A stretch of 64,000 nucleotides of DNA, from contig QCQC01000001.1 of the NCBI GenBank assembly GCA_003212295.1, positions 1 to 64,000 on the forward strand, read 5' to 3'. The notes below the pieces were generated by a model, which saw only the letters and a list, made by a program, of their open reading frames with translations, was not told the DNA's origin and made no database searches. The DNA comes from Pelagibacteraceae bacterium AG-447-E22. Lineage in GTDB: Bacteria > Pseudomonadota > Alphaproteobacteria > Pelagibacterales > Pelagibacteraceae. This document shows positions 56,958-64,000 of the stretch, piece by piece (positions within the stretch are counted from its first letter, which is position 1; the number at the start of each line of letters is the position of its first letter). Made by a program: the position numbers and the translations under genes.

Positions 56958-57827
56958 ATGAAAAGATCTACAAAAACTATTTCAATAATATTGGTGTTTT
57001 TTCTAATCATAGCAATTGTTATTATTGGAAGAACAATGGTTGGAAATCATTTTAAAAAAAAATTTAGTAAAATACCCCCACCAGGAATTATAATTACAGA
57101 AGTCGTTAAAAAAGAATTTTCAGAAAAAATTGATACTTTTGGTACTGCAATCTCAAAAAAATCAGAAACATTTAAAATTAAAAAAGATGATCTCATCGAA
57201 GATTTAAAATTGAAAAATTTTGTTAAAAAAGGAGAAATTTTAATAAAATTAAAGAGTGGTAATATTATAGCTCCATTTAGTGGGGTTCTTGGATACACGG
57301 GACTTACAGAAGATATATTGGTATCTAAGAATATATTTATAATTACACTAGATGATAACTCAACTATTTACTCAGATATAAAAATTCCTGAAAATTACTC
57401 TGCATCAATAAAAAAAGGTCTGCCAGTTGAAGTAAGATTATCTAGTTTTAAAGATAAAGTTTTTTTTGGAAAAATAGATTTTATTTCTAGTAGAATAAAT
57501 GCAGATACAAGAAGTTTACTATCTCGTATAAAAGTTAAAAATACAGAATTAGAATTAATTTCGGGATCTTTGTTAGAAGTAAGCGTAAAATTCAATCTAA
57601 GAAATTCATTAAGTGTACCTGATACAAGTGTAATGGTAGAGGGAGATAAATCATTTGTTTATAAGGTTGATAACGAGAATATTGCTAATAAAACTGAGGT
57701 TAAGACTGGTATTAGAAGTAATAAACAGATTGAGATAATCTCCGGTCTTAATGAGGGGGATATTATCGTAGCTGAAGGTTTAAAAAAAGTACGACCTCAA
57801 GGAAAGATAAAACCAATAAATAGATGA
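56958..57827 (+). CDS. RND efflux periplasmic adaptor (membrane fusion protein)
   Basis: A 289-residue HlyD-like adaptor linking an inner-membrane RND pump to an outer-membrane channel. One N-terminal membrane helix (about 7-27) is followed by lipoyl-like and beta-barrel parts; SGVLGYTGL and DNSTIYSDIKIPE mark the conserved barrel. The coiled-coil hairpin typical of larger adaptors is short. It overlaps the RND permease gene as ATGA. No TolC-like gene is nearby, so a shared outer-membrane channel is needed. Confidence 0.88.
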   Translation: MKRSTKTISIILVFFLIIAIVIIGRTMVGNHFKKKFSKIPPPGIIITEVVKKEFSEKIDTFGTAISKKSETFKIKKDDLIEDLKLKNFVKKGEILIKLKSGNIIAPFSGVLGYTGLTEDILVSKNIFIITLDDNSTIYSDIKIPENYSASIKKGLPVEVRLSSFKDKVFFGKIDFISSRINADTRSLLSRIKVKNTELELISGSLLEVSVKFNLRNSLSVPDTSVMVEGDKSFVYKVDNENIANKTEVKTGIRSNKQIEIISGLNEGDIIVAEGLKKVRPQGKIKPINR

Positions 57828-60800
57828 TCATTACCGAATTAAGCATAAAAAGACCAGCTGTATCTTGGGTTATGTCTCTTATACTTATTATTTTTGGTTT
57901 ATTTGTATTTTGGAAATTGCCAGTGAGGGAACTACCAAATGGTATTCAACCACCTGTTGTTCAAATTCAAATAAATTATAAATCAGCCTCTGCATCAATA
58001 GTAGATCAAGAAGTAACCCAAGTTGTTGAAGATGTAATTGGTGGTGCTGAGGGAATAAAAAATATAGACTCTAAGTCTGAAAATGGAAGAAGCACAATAA
58101 ATGTTGAATTCGAAACTAGCATTGATTTAGATAATGCAGCTAACGACATAAGAGAAAGAGTTGCAAGAGTTGTAGATAATTTACCTTCTGAGTCTGATCC
58201 TCCTCAAATACTAAAAAGAGCAGCAGGATTTACCACTACTATGTGGCTATCTTTATCATCATCTACTTGGAGTGACCTCGAGCTAGGAGATTATGCAGAG
58301 AGATATTTAGTTGATCAGTTTTCGAGTATCAAAAACGTTGGAAGAATATTAGTTGGTGGATTGAGAGAATTGAGTATCAGAGTTTGGGTTGATCCAATTA
58401 AACTCGCTGCCAATGATCTTACTATAAAAGAAGTTGAATTAGCTATGCGAGGAGAAAATATAAGTCTCCCAGCAGGAACTCTTGAGGCAAATAATATTGA
58501 TCTTACACTTAATTTAGATAAATCATATAATGATATAAATTCTATTAAACAACTTCCAATTAAAAAAACTGGTAATAAAGTTACTTTATTATCTGATATT
58601 GCTAATATTGAATTTGGTCCTGTTTCTGAAAAAACACTATTTAAATCTCAAACTAAAGATCAAGTAAACTTGAAAACAGTCGGTATTGGGATTTATGCAA
58701 GAAGTGGAGCATCAACAGTTGAACTTTCCCATGATATTAAAAAGAAAATTATTGAAGTTAAAAAAACACTACCAGATGGATTAGATTTAAGAATTTCTTT
58801 TAATAGGGCAAATTATGTAGAAGCTGCTATTGAAGAAGTTTATAAAACTCTAATTATAGCATTTATTTTAGTTGTATTAATAATCTATTTATTCCTAGGA
58901 AATCTTAAAGCTGTAATTGTGCCAGCTATTGCTTTACCAGTAAGTTTAATTGCATCCTTTTTAGGTCTTTATATTTTTGGACTATCAATAAATATTTTTG
59001 TGCTATTAAGTTTCATTTTAGCTATTGGAATTATTACTGATGACTCAGTAATAATGACTGATGCAATATATAGAAGAATAGAAAATGGTGAATCCCCACT
59101 TGTTGCTGCATATAAAGGTTCTAAACAAATCTCATTTGCAATTATAGCGACTACACTAATTTTAGTAGCAGTTTTTTTACCATTAATTTTTATCGAAGGT
59201 ATCTCTGGAACATTATTTAGAGAAACAGCAATAGCATTATCATTTTCAATTGTTGTATCTTCTTTTGTGGCATTAACTTTATCCCCTATGCTTGCAAGTA
59301 AATTTTTAACTAAAAAAATATCTAAAAAAGTTTTGATTAAAAAATTTGAAAATATTTTTTTAGATTTTGCTACTTTTTATAAAGAAACTTTGGAAATTAT
59401 TGTTTACAAAACTAAAACTATAAGTTTTTTTATCATTTTAATTGTTATTTCGTCAGTAACATTGTTTAGTTTCTCAAAAAAGGAACTTCTGCCTCAAGAA
59501 GATCGTGGTGCATATTTAATAATTGGATTTACTGATGAAGGAAGTTCATTTGAATATACTCAGGAACAAGCTCAAAAAGTTGAATCGAGATTAATACCAC
59601 TCTTACAAGCTGAGGATAGCCCATATTCTAGATTTATAATGAGAGTCCCAGGTTTTGGAAGCTCTGCAAATTCATATAATAGTTTTATTATTATTGCGTT
59701 GTTGGATGATTGGAAAAATAGGAAAAAAGGGCAACAGGTAGTTTTAAGAGAGGCAATAAGTAAAATTGTTACCTTGCCTCAGGCAGTAGCTTTTCCAATA
59801 TCCCCTCAATCAATAAGAGTCTCAAATTATAATAAACCAGTTCAAATGGTTATTTATGGAAATACTTATGAAGAGCTTGAAGAAATTCAATCAAAAGTAA
59901 TTAGAAAACTTAGATCAAATAAAAGTCTTTCAAGGATAGAGTCAGATTATAATCGAAATAAACCAGAGGTAAAATTATTAATCAATAAAATGAAATCTAA
60001 AGATTTAGGTGTTTCCACAAAATCAATAGGTGAAACTCTAGAAACTCTTTATGGAGGAAAAAAAATTACAACATTCAACAAATTAGGAAAAGAATATCCA
60101 ATTATCGTTCAACAGTATTTGTCTGATAGAAGGAATAAAGAAGGAATATCAAAAATATTTGTACGATCTGAAACTAATGGAAAACTTATTTCTTTAGCAA
60201 ATCTAGTTAGTTTTAAAGAAGAAGGAGCTGCAAAAGAACTTTCTAGATATAACCGTCAAAGAGCAGTAACTATTTCTGCTAATATAAGTGAAAATTATAC
60301 TCTAACTGAAGCAATTGATTTTTTTGAAGATGTTATGAAAAATTTGGCACCTGAAAACCAAATTACCTGGAAAGGTAAGTCTGAAGAGATAAAAGAGACT
60401 AGCAATGAATTATTTATAATTTTTGCCTTAGCATTGCTCACTGCATATTTGGTAATGGCAGCAACATTTAACTCTTTTATTCACCCATTTATAATTATTT
60501 TAACAGTGCCATTGGCAATTTTTGGTGGATTGGTATTTATTTTATTTCTCAATAGCTCTGTAAATATTTTTTCTCAAATTGCACTTATTATACTGATAGG
60601 TATTTCAACAAAAAACAGTATTTTAATTGTAGATTATGCAAATCAAATTAGAACTACTGGAAAAAATATAGAATCCGCTGTCAAAGAAGCCTGCGCTGTA
60701 AGGTTTAGACCAATTATAATGACATCATTAAGTACAATGATCGCGATGTTACCACTGGTAATAGGAAATATTGGTCCTGGTGCTGGTGAAGGTTCCAGAC

Positions 60801-60952
60801 TCGCTGTAGGATCAACTATTTTAGGAGGAATGATTATTTCAACTTTCTTTACTTTATATGTGACTCCATCAATGTATTTAGCTTTAGCTAAAAATACAAA
60901 AAGAATTGATGCTATAGATTTAGAGCTTAAAAAAGAATTATTTAAAAAATAA
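57824..60952 (+). CDS. RND efflux permease (AcrB family)
   Basis: A 1042-residue proton-driven exporter with two repeats of a periplasmic loop and six helices. The helix-4 acids of the proton relay are the two Asp of IGIITDDSVIMTDA. The N terminus ITELSIKRPAVSWVMS and KLPVRELPNGIQPPVV are the HAE1-type start, and IEGISGTLFRE follows TM6. Its length is normal. Overlapping the adaptor by 4 bases shows a working pair; the substrate range is not predictable. The stop overlaps the convergent lipoprotein gene by 11 bases. Confidence 0.93.
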   Translation: MIITELSIKRPAVSWVMSLILIIFGLFVFWKLPVRELPNGIQPPVVQIQINYKSASASIVDQEVTQVVEDVIGGAEGIKNIDSKSENGRSTINVEFETSIDLDNAANDIRERVARVVDNLPSESDPPQILKRAAGFTTTMWLSLSSSTWSDLELGDYAERYLVDQFSSIKNVGRILVGGLRELSIRVWVDPIKLAANDLTIKEVELAMRGENISLPAGTLEANNIDLTLNLDKSYNDINSIKQLPIKKTGNKVTLLSDIANIEFGPVSEKTLFKSQTKDQVNLKTVGIGIYARSGASTVELSHDIKKKIIEVKKTLPDGLDLRISFNRANYVEAAIEEVYKTLIIAFILVVLIIYLFLGNLKAVIVPAIALPVSLIASFLGLYIFGLSINIFVLLSFILAIGIITDDSVIMTDAIYRRIENGESPLVAAYKGSKQISFAIIATTLILVAVFLPLIFIEGISGTLFRETAIALSFSIVVSSFVALTLSPMLASKFLTKKISKKVLIKKFENIFLDFATFYKETLEIIVYKTKTISFFIILIVISSVTLFSFSKKELLPQEDRGAYLIIGFTDEGSSFEYTQEQAQKVESRLIPLLQAEDSPYSRFIMRVPGFGSSANSYNSFIIIALLDDWKNRKKGQQVVLREAISKIVTLPQAVAFPISPQSIRVSNYNKPVQMVIYGNTYEELEEIQSKVIRKLRSNKSLSRIESDYNRNKPEVKLLINKMKSKDLGVSTKSIGETLETLYGGKKITTFNKLGKEYPIIVQQYLSDRRNKEGISKIFVRSETNGKLISLANLVSFKEEGAAKELSRYNRQRAVTISANISENYTLTEAIDFFEDVMKNLAPENQITWKGKSEEIKETSNELFIIFALALLTAYLVMAATFNSFIHPFIIILTVPLAIFGGLVFILFLNSSVNIFSQIALIILIGISTKNSILIVDYANQIRTTGKNIESAVKEACAVRFRPIIMTSLSTMIAMLPLVIGNIGPGAGEGSRLAVGSTILGGMIISTFFTLYVTPSMYLALAKNTKRIDAIDLELKKELFKK

Positions 60953-61541
60953 TATATTTATTTTTATTCAGAGAGTTTTTACATTTAGATAGTTGTTTTT
61001 TGTAAATATGAGATTGTTTTTCAACTTTTTTTGCTAAGTTTATTACTTTTTTATTTTTCCTATAATATTTAAAATTTCCCCAACCCTCATGATAAGCAAG
61101 GTATTGTTTAAAAGCATCCTTTTTTGAAATTTTTAAAATAGACTCTGTTTTATTTGTATACCATCCAATAAAATCAACACTATCTTTAAATCTTGCCCTG
61201 GTAGCTAATGTGTTGCCTGTTTCCTTTTTATATTGCTCCCATGTTCCTTTTACTGCTTGTGAATAACCAAATGAACTTGATGGTCTCTTAAAAGGTATTA
61301 CCTTAAATAATTTTTGTCTTGGTGGTTTGGCCAACCAATCAAAGTCGGACTCCATTTTAATTATTGCTAATTGAACATAAATTGGTGTGCCCCACTTTTT
61401 TTCAACATTTTTAGTATGTTTATACCAAAGATATCTCTCATTAAATATCAAACAGCTATTGGCTGTATTGGAGGGTATTGAGGAACATCCAATTAATAAA
61501 AAAAAAAATAAAATTATTAATTTATTTTTTAAAAAACCCAT
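60942..61541 (-). CDS. Lytic transglycosylase-like lipoprotein
   Basis: A 199-residue lipoprotein with a lysozyme-like (SLT-type) domain. The signal ends in the lipobox LLIGC (acceptor C19). The likely catalytic Glu is E64 in AIIKMESDFDW, with SFGYSQAVKGTW and AYHEGWGNFKYY as the later substrate-cleft motifs. It would cut glycan strands of the cell wall from the outer membrane side. Its start overlaps the VanZ-like gene by 20 bases, and its end overlaps the convergent RND gene by 11. Confidence 0.85.
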   Translation of the reverse strand: MGFLKNKLIILFFFLLIGCSSIPSNTANSCLIFNERYLWYKHTKNVEKKWGTPIYVQLAIIKMESDFDWLAKPPRQKLFKVIPFKRPSSSFGYSQAVKGTWEQYKKETGNTLATRARFKDSVDFIGWYTNKTESILKISKKDAFKQYLAYHEGWGNFKYYRKNKKVINLAKKVEKQSHIYKKQLSKCKNSLNKNKYIIF

Positions 61542-61917
61542 ATTTATTTATCAGATTCTGAATCAAAATTACAATAATCACACCCAATAAATTTCCAAAT
61601 AAATCACGCCACTGAAAACTTCTATCGGGTATTATTAAATGAAATAATTCAAGAATAATAGATAGTACAATCAAATAAATCTTAACAATCTTGATTTGAC
61701 TAGACTTGTCATAACTAAAAAAACCGATGACTGATAAAAAAATAAATGCATAAAAATGATTTGATGATATGACAAAATCTGGGGTTATTTGAGGTTGTAT
61801 TTTTTTGTCATTATAGAGAAACCAGCCTATCAAGCTGCCTGGAAAAAGATATAAAAAAATCAAAGAAAAATTTATAAAGTAAAAAATTATTTTATAATTA
61901 GAAAAAAATTTTATCAT
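61522..61917 (-). CDS. VanZ-like membrane protein
   Basis: A 131-residue protein with four membrane helices. The family pattern is DKKIQPQITPDFVISSNHFYAFIF (cited in part, the His-containing helix), ELFHLIIPDRSFQWRDLFGNLLGV near the end with the conserved R..D..NLLG, and a P-containing first loop. VanZ relatives include teicoplanin-resistance proteins, but in Gram-negative marine bacteria the role is unknown. It overlaps the lytic transglycosylase gene, hinting at an envelope role. Confidence 0.82.
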   Translation of the reverse strand: MIKFFSNYKIIFYFINFSLIFLYLFPGSLIGWFLYNDKKIQPQITPDFVISSNHFYAFIFLSVIGFFSYDKSSQIKIVKIYLIVLSIILELFHLIIPDRSFQWRDLFGNLLGVIIVILIQNLINKYGFFKK

Positions 61918-61963
61918 TTTAATTATATGGTTTTATTTATAAATTTATTCTAGAAATAACAAT

Positions 61964-62677
61964 ATGAGTTTTTTAATTTTAGTAAGACATGGCCAAAGTC
62001 TTTGGAATCTTGAAAAAAAGTTCACTGGTTGGGTAGATGTTGATCTTACAGATAATGGTAAATTAGAGGCAAAAAAAGCTGGTCATCTGATCAAAGAAAG
62101 CAATATTGATATAAATTTTTATTATTCCTCTCTTCAATTACGTGCAAATAATACTCTAAAAATAATACAAAAAACTCTGAAAGATGAAAAAGATTTTGTT
62201 AAAGCTTGGCAACTAAATGAGCGACACTACGGGGCTTTCACCGGATTAAATAAAATTGAAATGGCTGAAAAAATTGGTGAAAAAAAAGTCTTTGAATTTC
62301 GTAGATCTTGGGATGCTAAACCTGAGCCTCTTGATAAAAAAAACCCATATCACCCCATAAATATTGAAACCTATAAAGGTGTGCCCAAAAAAATGATACC
62401 TGATACGGAGTCCTTAAAAGACACTTATGAAAGAGTTCTAGGATATTTTGAGCAAGAAATTAAAAATAAATTAAAAACTAAAAATGTTTTAATTTCAGCT
62501 CATGGAAATTCAATTAGAGCTTTATGTAAAAATTTATTCAATTTAGATAATGATCAAATTTCCAATTTGGAAATTCCAACAGGTAATCCTTTGGTTTTAG
62601 AATTCGATTTTGAATTTAAGATAATTAGATGTGAATATCTTGATAAACAAAGGGCTAAAAATCTTGTAATTTTTTAA
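61964..62677 (+). CDS. gpmA: 2,3-bisphosphoglycerate-dependent phosphoglycerate mutase
   Basis: A 237-residue histidine phosphatase-fold mutase of glycolysis and gluconeogenesis. The phospho-accepting H9 lies in LVRHGQSLWNLEKKFTGW, the general acid Glu in LNERHYGAFTGLNK, and the second His in ISAHGNSIRAL. The 23-base overlap with the convergent nucleotidyltransferase is the longest in the window. It reads 3-phosphoglycerate to 2-phosphoglycerate; together with pgi at 26511-27674 it belongs to central carbon metabolism. Confidence 0.94.
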   Translation: MSFLILVRHGQSLWNLEKKFTGWVDVDLTDNGKLEAKKAGHLIKESNIDINFYYSSLQLRANNTLKIIQKTLKDEKDFVKAWQLNERHYGAFTGLNKIEMAEKIGEKKVFEFRRSWDAKPEPLDKKNPYHPINIETYKGVPKKMIPDTESLKDTYERVLGYFEQEIKNKLKTKNVLISAHGNSIRALCKNLFNLDNDQISNLEIPTGNPLVLEFDFEFKIIRCEYLDKQRAKNLVIF

Positions 62678-63344
62678 AAATTTCTAAATTTGTTAAATGG
62701 AAAAATTTATTAGAACTTTCAAAACCATTTAATTCACTTTTTTTAATTAATGTATTCCAAATTTCAGACACGGGGAAATTTGTAACTTTAAATCCATCAA
62801 ATAAACTTTTATTTAAAATTTGACATCCAATGTAAATAAAATCATTTTTGTCTCTCTTTTTTAGCAAATTATCTCTCAATTCAAAATCTCCTTTAAGATT
62901 TCTATCAAAACTTAAATCTTTATTTACTAGTAAAAGAATATTATCTAATTTTTTTGAAAAATATAAATTTTCCATCAAATTAATTTCATTAATATAATTA
63001 TCTTGCCAAAGTGTATCAGGATTAAAAATTATAAAATCATTATCTTGAGAATAATTGATCATATTTAAAATTCCTCCCCCAGTATTCAAAATTTTTTTTC
63101 CATCATCAATGATTTGAATATCAATCGAAAAATTTTTCATTTTAATAAATTCAGAGATCTGTTTACCTAGGTGAAAAGTATTTATAAGAATTTTCTTTGC
63201 CCCTAATTTTGTAATCATGTTTATACAGTTCTCTAACATGGTAATTTTTTTTAATTGAAGAAGTGGTTTTGGAGTATCTAAAGTTAATGGATTTAATCTT
63301 TTACCAAATCCAGCACACAAAATTAAAGCAGTATTAATTTTCAT
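62655..63344 (-). CDS. Nucleotidyltransferase, MurU-like
   Basis: A 229-residue sugar-phosphate nucleotidyltransferase. The N terminus has LCAGFGKRLNPLTLDTPKPL, the nucleotide-binding signature, and the FNPDTLWQDNYINEI segment carries the metal-binding Asp. The start at 63344 overlaps the preceding phosphotransferase gene by 11 bases; an in-frame ATG at 63365 is less likely. Next to an AmgK-like kinase it probably makes UDP-N-acetylmuramate from MurNAc-1-phosphate in cell-wall recycling. Related enzymes make other UDP/GDP sugars, so the substrate is inferred. Confidence 0.85.
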   Translation of the reverse strand: MKINTALILCAGFGKRLNPLTLDTPKPLLQLKKITMLENCINMITKLGAKKILINTFHLGKQISEFIKMKNFSIDIQIIDDGKKILNTGGGILNMINYSQDNDFIIFNPDTLWQDNYINEINLMENLYFSKKLDNILLLVNKDLSFDRNLKGDFELRDNLLKKRDKNDFIYIGCQILNKSLFDGFKVTNFPVSEIWNTLIKKSELNGFESSNKFFHLTNLEIFKKLQDF

Positions 63345-64000
63345 ATGTTTTTTTAAAATTTTCATTCAATAAATTTTTTAAATCCTGGAACCCAGAATTT
63401 TTACTTATTCTCATATCAATTAATTTCCACGCGTGTGGTATTAATTTTAGGTAATTTTTTTTACCATCTCTTAACGATAATCGAGTGAATATTCCGATAA
63501 TCTTAAGGTTTCTCAAGATTGATAATATCTCAAAATCATTTTTAAATTTGTGAATATTCAAATTTTTTTCTTTTTTTAAATATATATTATAAATTCTATC
63601 TTTGAACTTTTCCGATGTTTTAAATCTTACATCATCTATTAGAGATGCTAAATCATAGGCTTTGTTTCCTATAAGAGCATCTTGACTATCGATTACACCT
63701 ATTTGTTTATTTACATACATTAAATTTGAGACATGAAAATCTCTATGTACAAAAACATTATTTTTTAATTTAATTTGTAATACTAGTTTTTTTACTATTT
63801 TTCTAAATTTTTTGGAAAACTTTTTAAGTTTAGATTTTGGTAATTTTTTTTTTCCATACCAATTACAAAATAAACTTGCCTCTTCAATCAGTATTTTTCT
63901 GTCATATTTTGGTATTACATAATTTTTGTTTTTGAAATTTTTAATGCTTTTATTCTTAATAAGCTGTATTTTATGAAGTTGATTAATAATTTTTTTAAAA
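63334..64000 (-). CDS. Aminoglycoside phosphotransferase-family kinase, AmgK-like (cut by window end)
   Basis: The frame is open from the right edge of the window to the stop at 63334, giving 222 codons of a C-terminal part. The catalytic loop HRDFHVSNL is just upstream of 63720, and IGVIDSQDALIGNKAYDLASLI (cited in part) is the matching metal-binding segment of the APH fold. A shorter frame starting at 63720 would lack the catalytic loop and is not the real gene. In the AmgK/MurU pathway this kinase makes MurNAc-1-phosphate; the neighbouring nucleotidyltransferase supports that, but the N terminus is missing. Confidence 0.85.
   Translation of the reverse strand, partial: FKKIINQLHKIQLIKNKSIKNFKNKNYVIPKYDRKILIEEASLFCNWYGKKKLPKSKLKKFSKKFRKIVKKLVLQIKLKNNVFVHRDFHVSNLMYVNKQIGVIDSQDALIGNKAYDLASLIDDVRFKTSEKFKDRIYNIYLKKEKNLNIHKFKNDFEILSILRNLKIIGIFTRLSLRDGKKNYLKLIPHAWKLIDMRISKNSGFQDLKNLLNENFKKTYEN

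Noticed and set aside
63334..63720. Stand-alone 128-codon gene starting with ATG at 63720
   Set aside because: The frame stays open upstream to the window edge and includes the HRDFHVSNL catalytic loop, so this ATG is an internal Met of a longer kinase.

Overview
The window is a very AT-rich, densely packed stretch of a marine alphaproteobacterial chromosome, most likely SAR11 (Pelagibacterales). The reasons are: Lys/Ile/Asn-rich proteins, intergenic gaps of mostly 0-100 bp, many overlapping genes (including stop codons shared between convergent genes), a split F0 stator (b' plus b), an alphaproteobacterial cytochrome c oxidase locus, and a retinal pathway (crtI-crtB-crtY-blh). The lineage is inferred from gene content and style; no rRNA is present. 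I found no tRNA, rRNA, CRISPR array, insertion sequence or prophage.

Layout. 1-779: end of the ATP synthase F0 genes (b', b). 819-7478: one tight + strand run, crtI-crtB-crtY-blh-ispH-thrB-rnhA, joining the last MEP-pathway enzyme to beta-carotene and retinal synthesis. 7473-14825 (-): cytochrome c oxidase locus coxB-coxA-ctaB-(41-aa CoxF-like gene)-ctaG-coxC-surf1, followed by thrC and a peroxiredoxin. 14886-18774: rsmE, a haloacid dehalogenase, a small unknown protein, pirin, quinone oxidoreductase and a DUF2721 protein. 18827-24463 (+): ubiA and the lipid A/Kdo set msbA-waaA-lpxK-lpxL. 24464-32924: purD, rsmD, then a - strand run from a HAD phosphatase through ribF, ileS, lspA and a lipoprotein to a short pgi. 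32994-35083: groES-groEL with a RpoH-like promoter and a strong terminator. 35084-35660: a small inserted module with a SemiSWEET gene, closed by a degenerate second copy of the groEL 3' end plus terminator. 35662-46426: fkbM methyltransferase, typA, YczE-like protein, pmbA-tldD, a DCC-family protein, an unusual Lys-rich coiled-coil protein, cfa and a DapA-family aldolase. 46476-55654: GT9, a DnaJ-domain membrane protein, oligopeptidase B, Hsp20, a lipoprotein, an NCS2 purine permease next to a purine phosphoribosyltransferase, GT17, DUF1330, a 3-methyladenine glycosylase and a DMT exporter. 55690-64000: msrA, sulfurtransferase, an RND efflux pair, a lytic transglycosylase-like lipoprotein, VanZ-like protein, gpmA, and a MurU/AmgK-like sugar-recycling pair cut by the window end.

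The main themes are energy generation (ATP synthase, terminal oxidase, retinal supply for a rhodopsin encoded elsewhere), envelope construction, and protein quality control (GroESL, Hsp20, TldD/PmbA, oligopeptidase B, MsrA). The observation most worth checking is the 581-bp-spaced duplication of the groEL 3' end and terminator around the SemiSWEET gene. Next are the recurrent four-base TTAA/CTAA stop-codon overlaps between convergent genes and the basic coiled-coil protein at 43136-44323.
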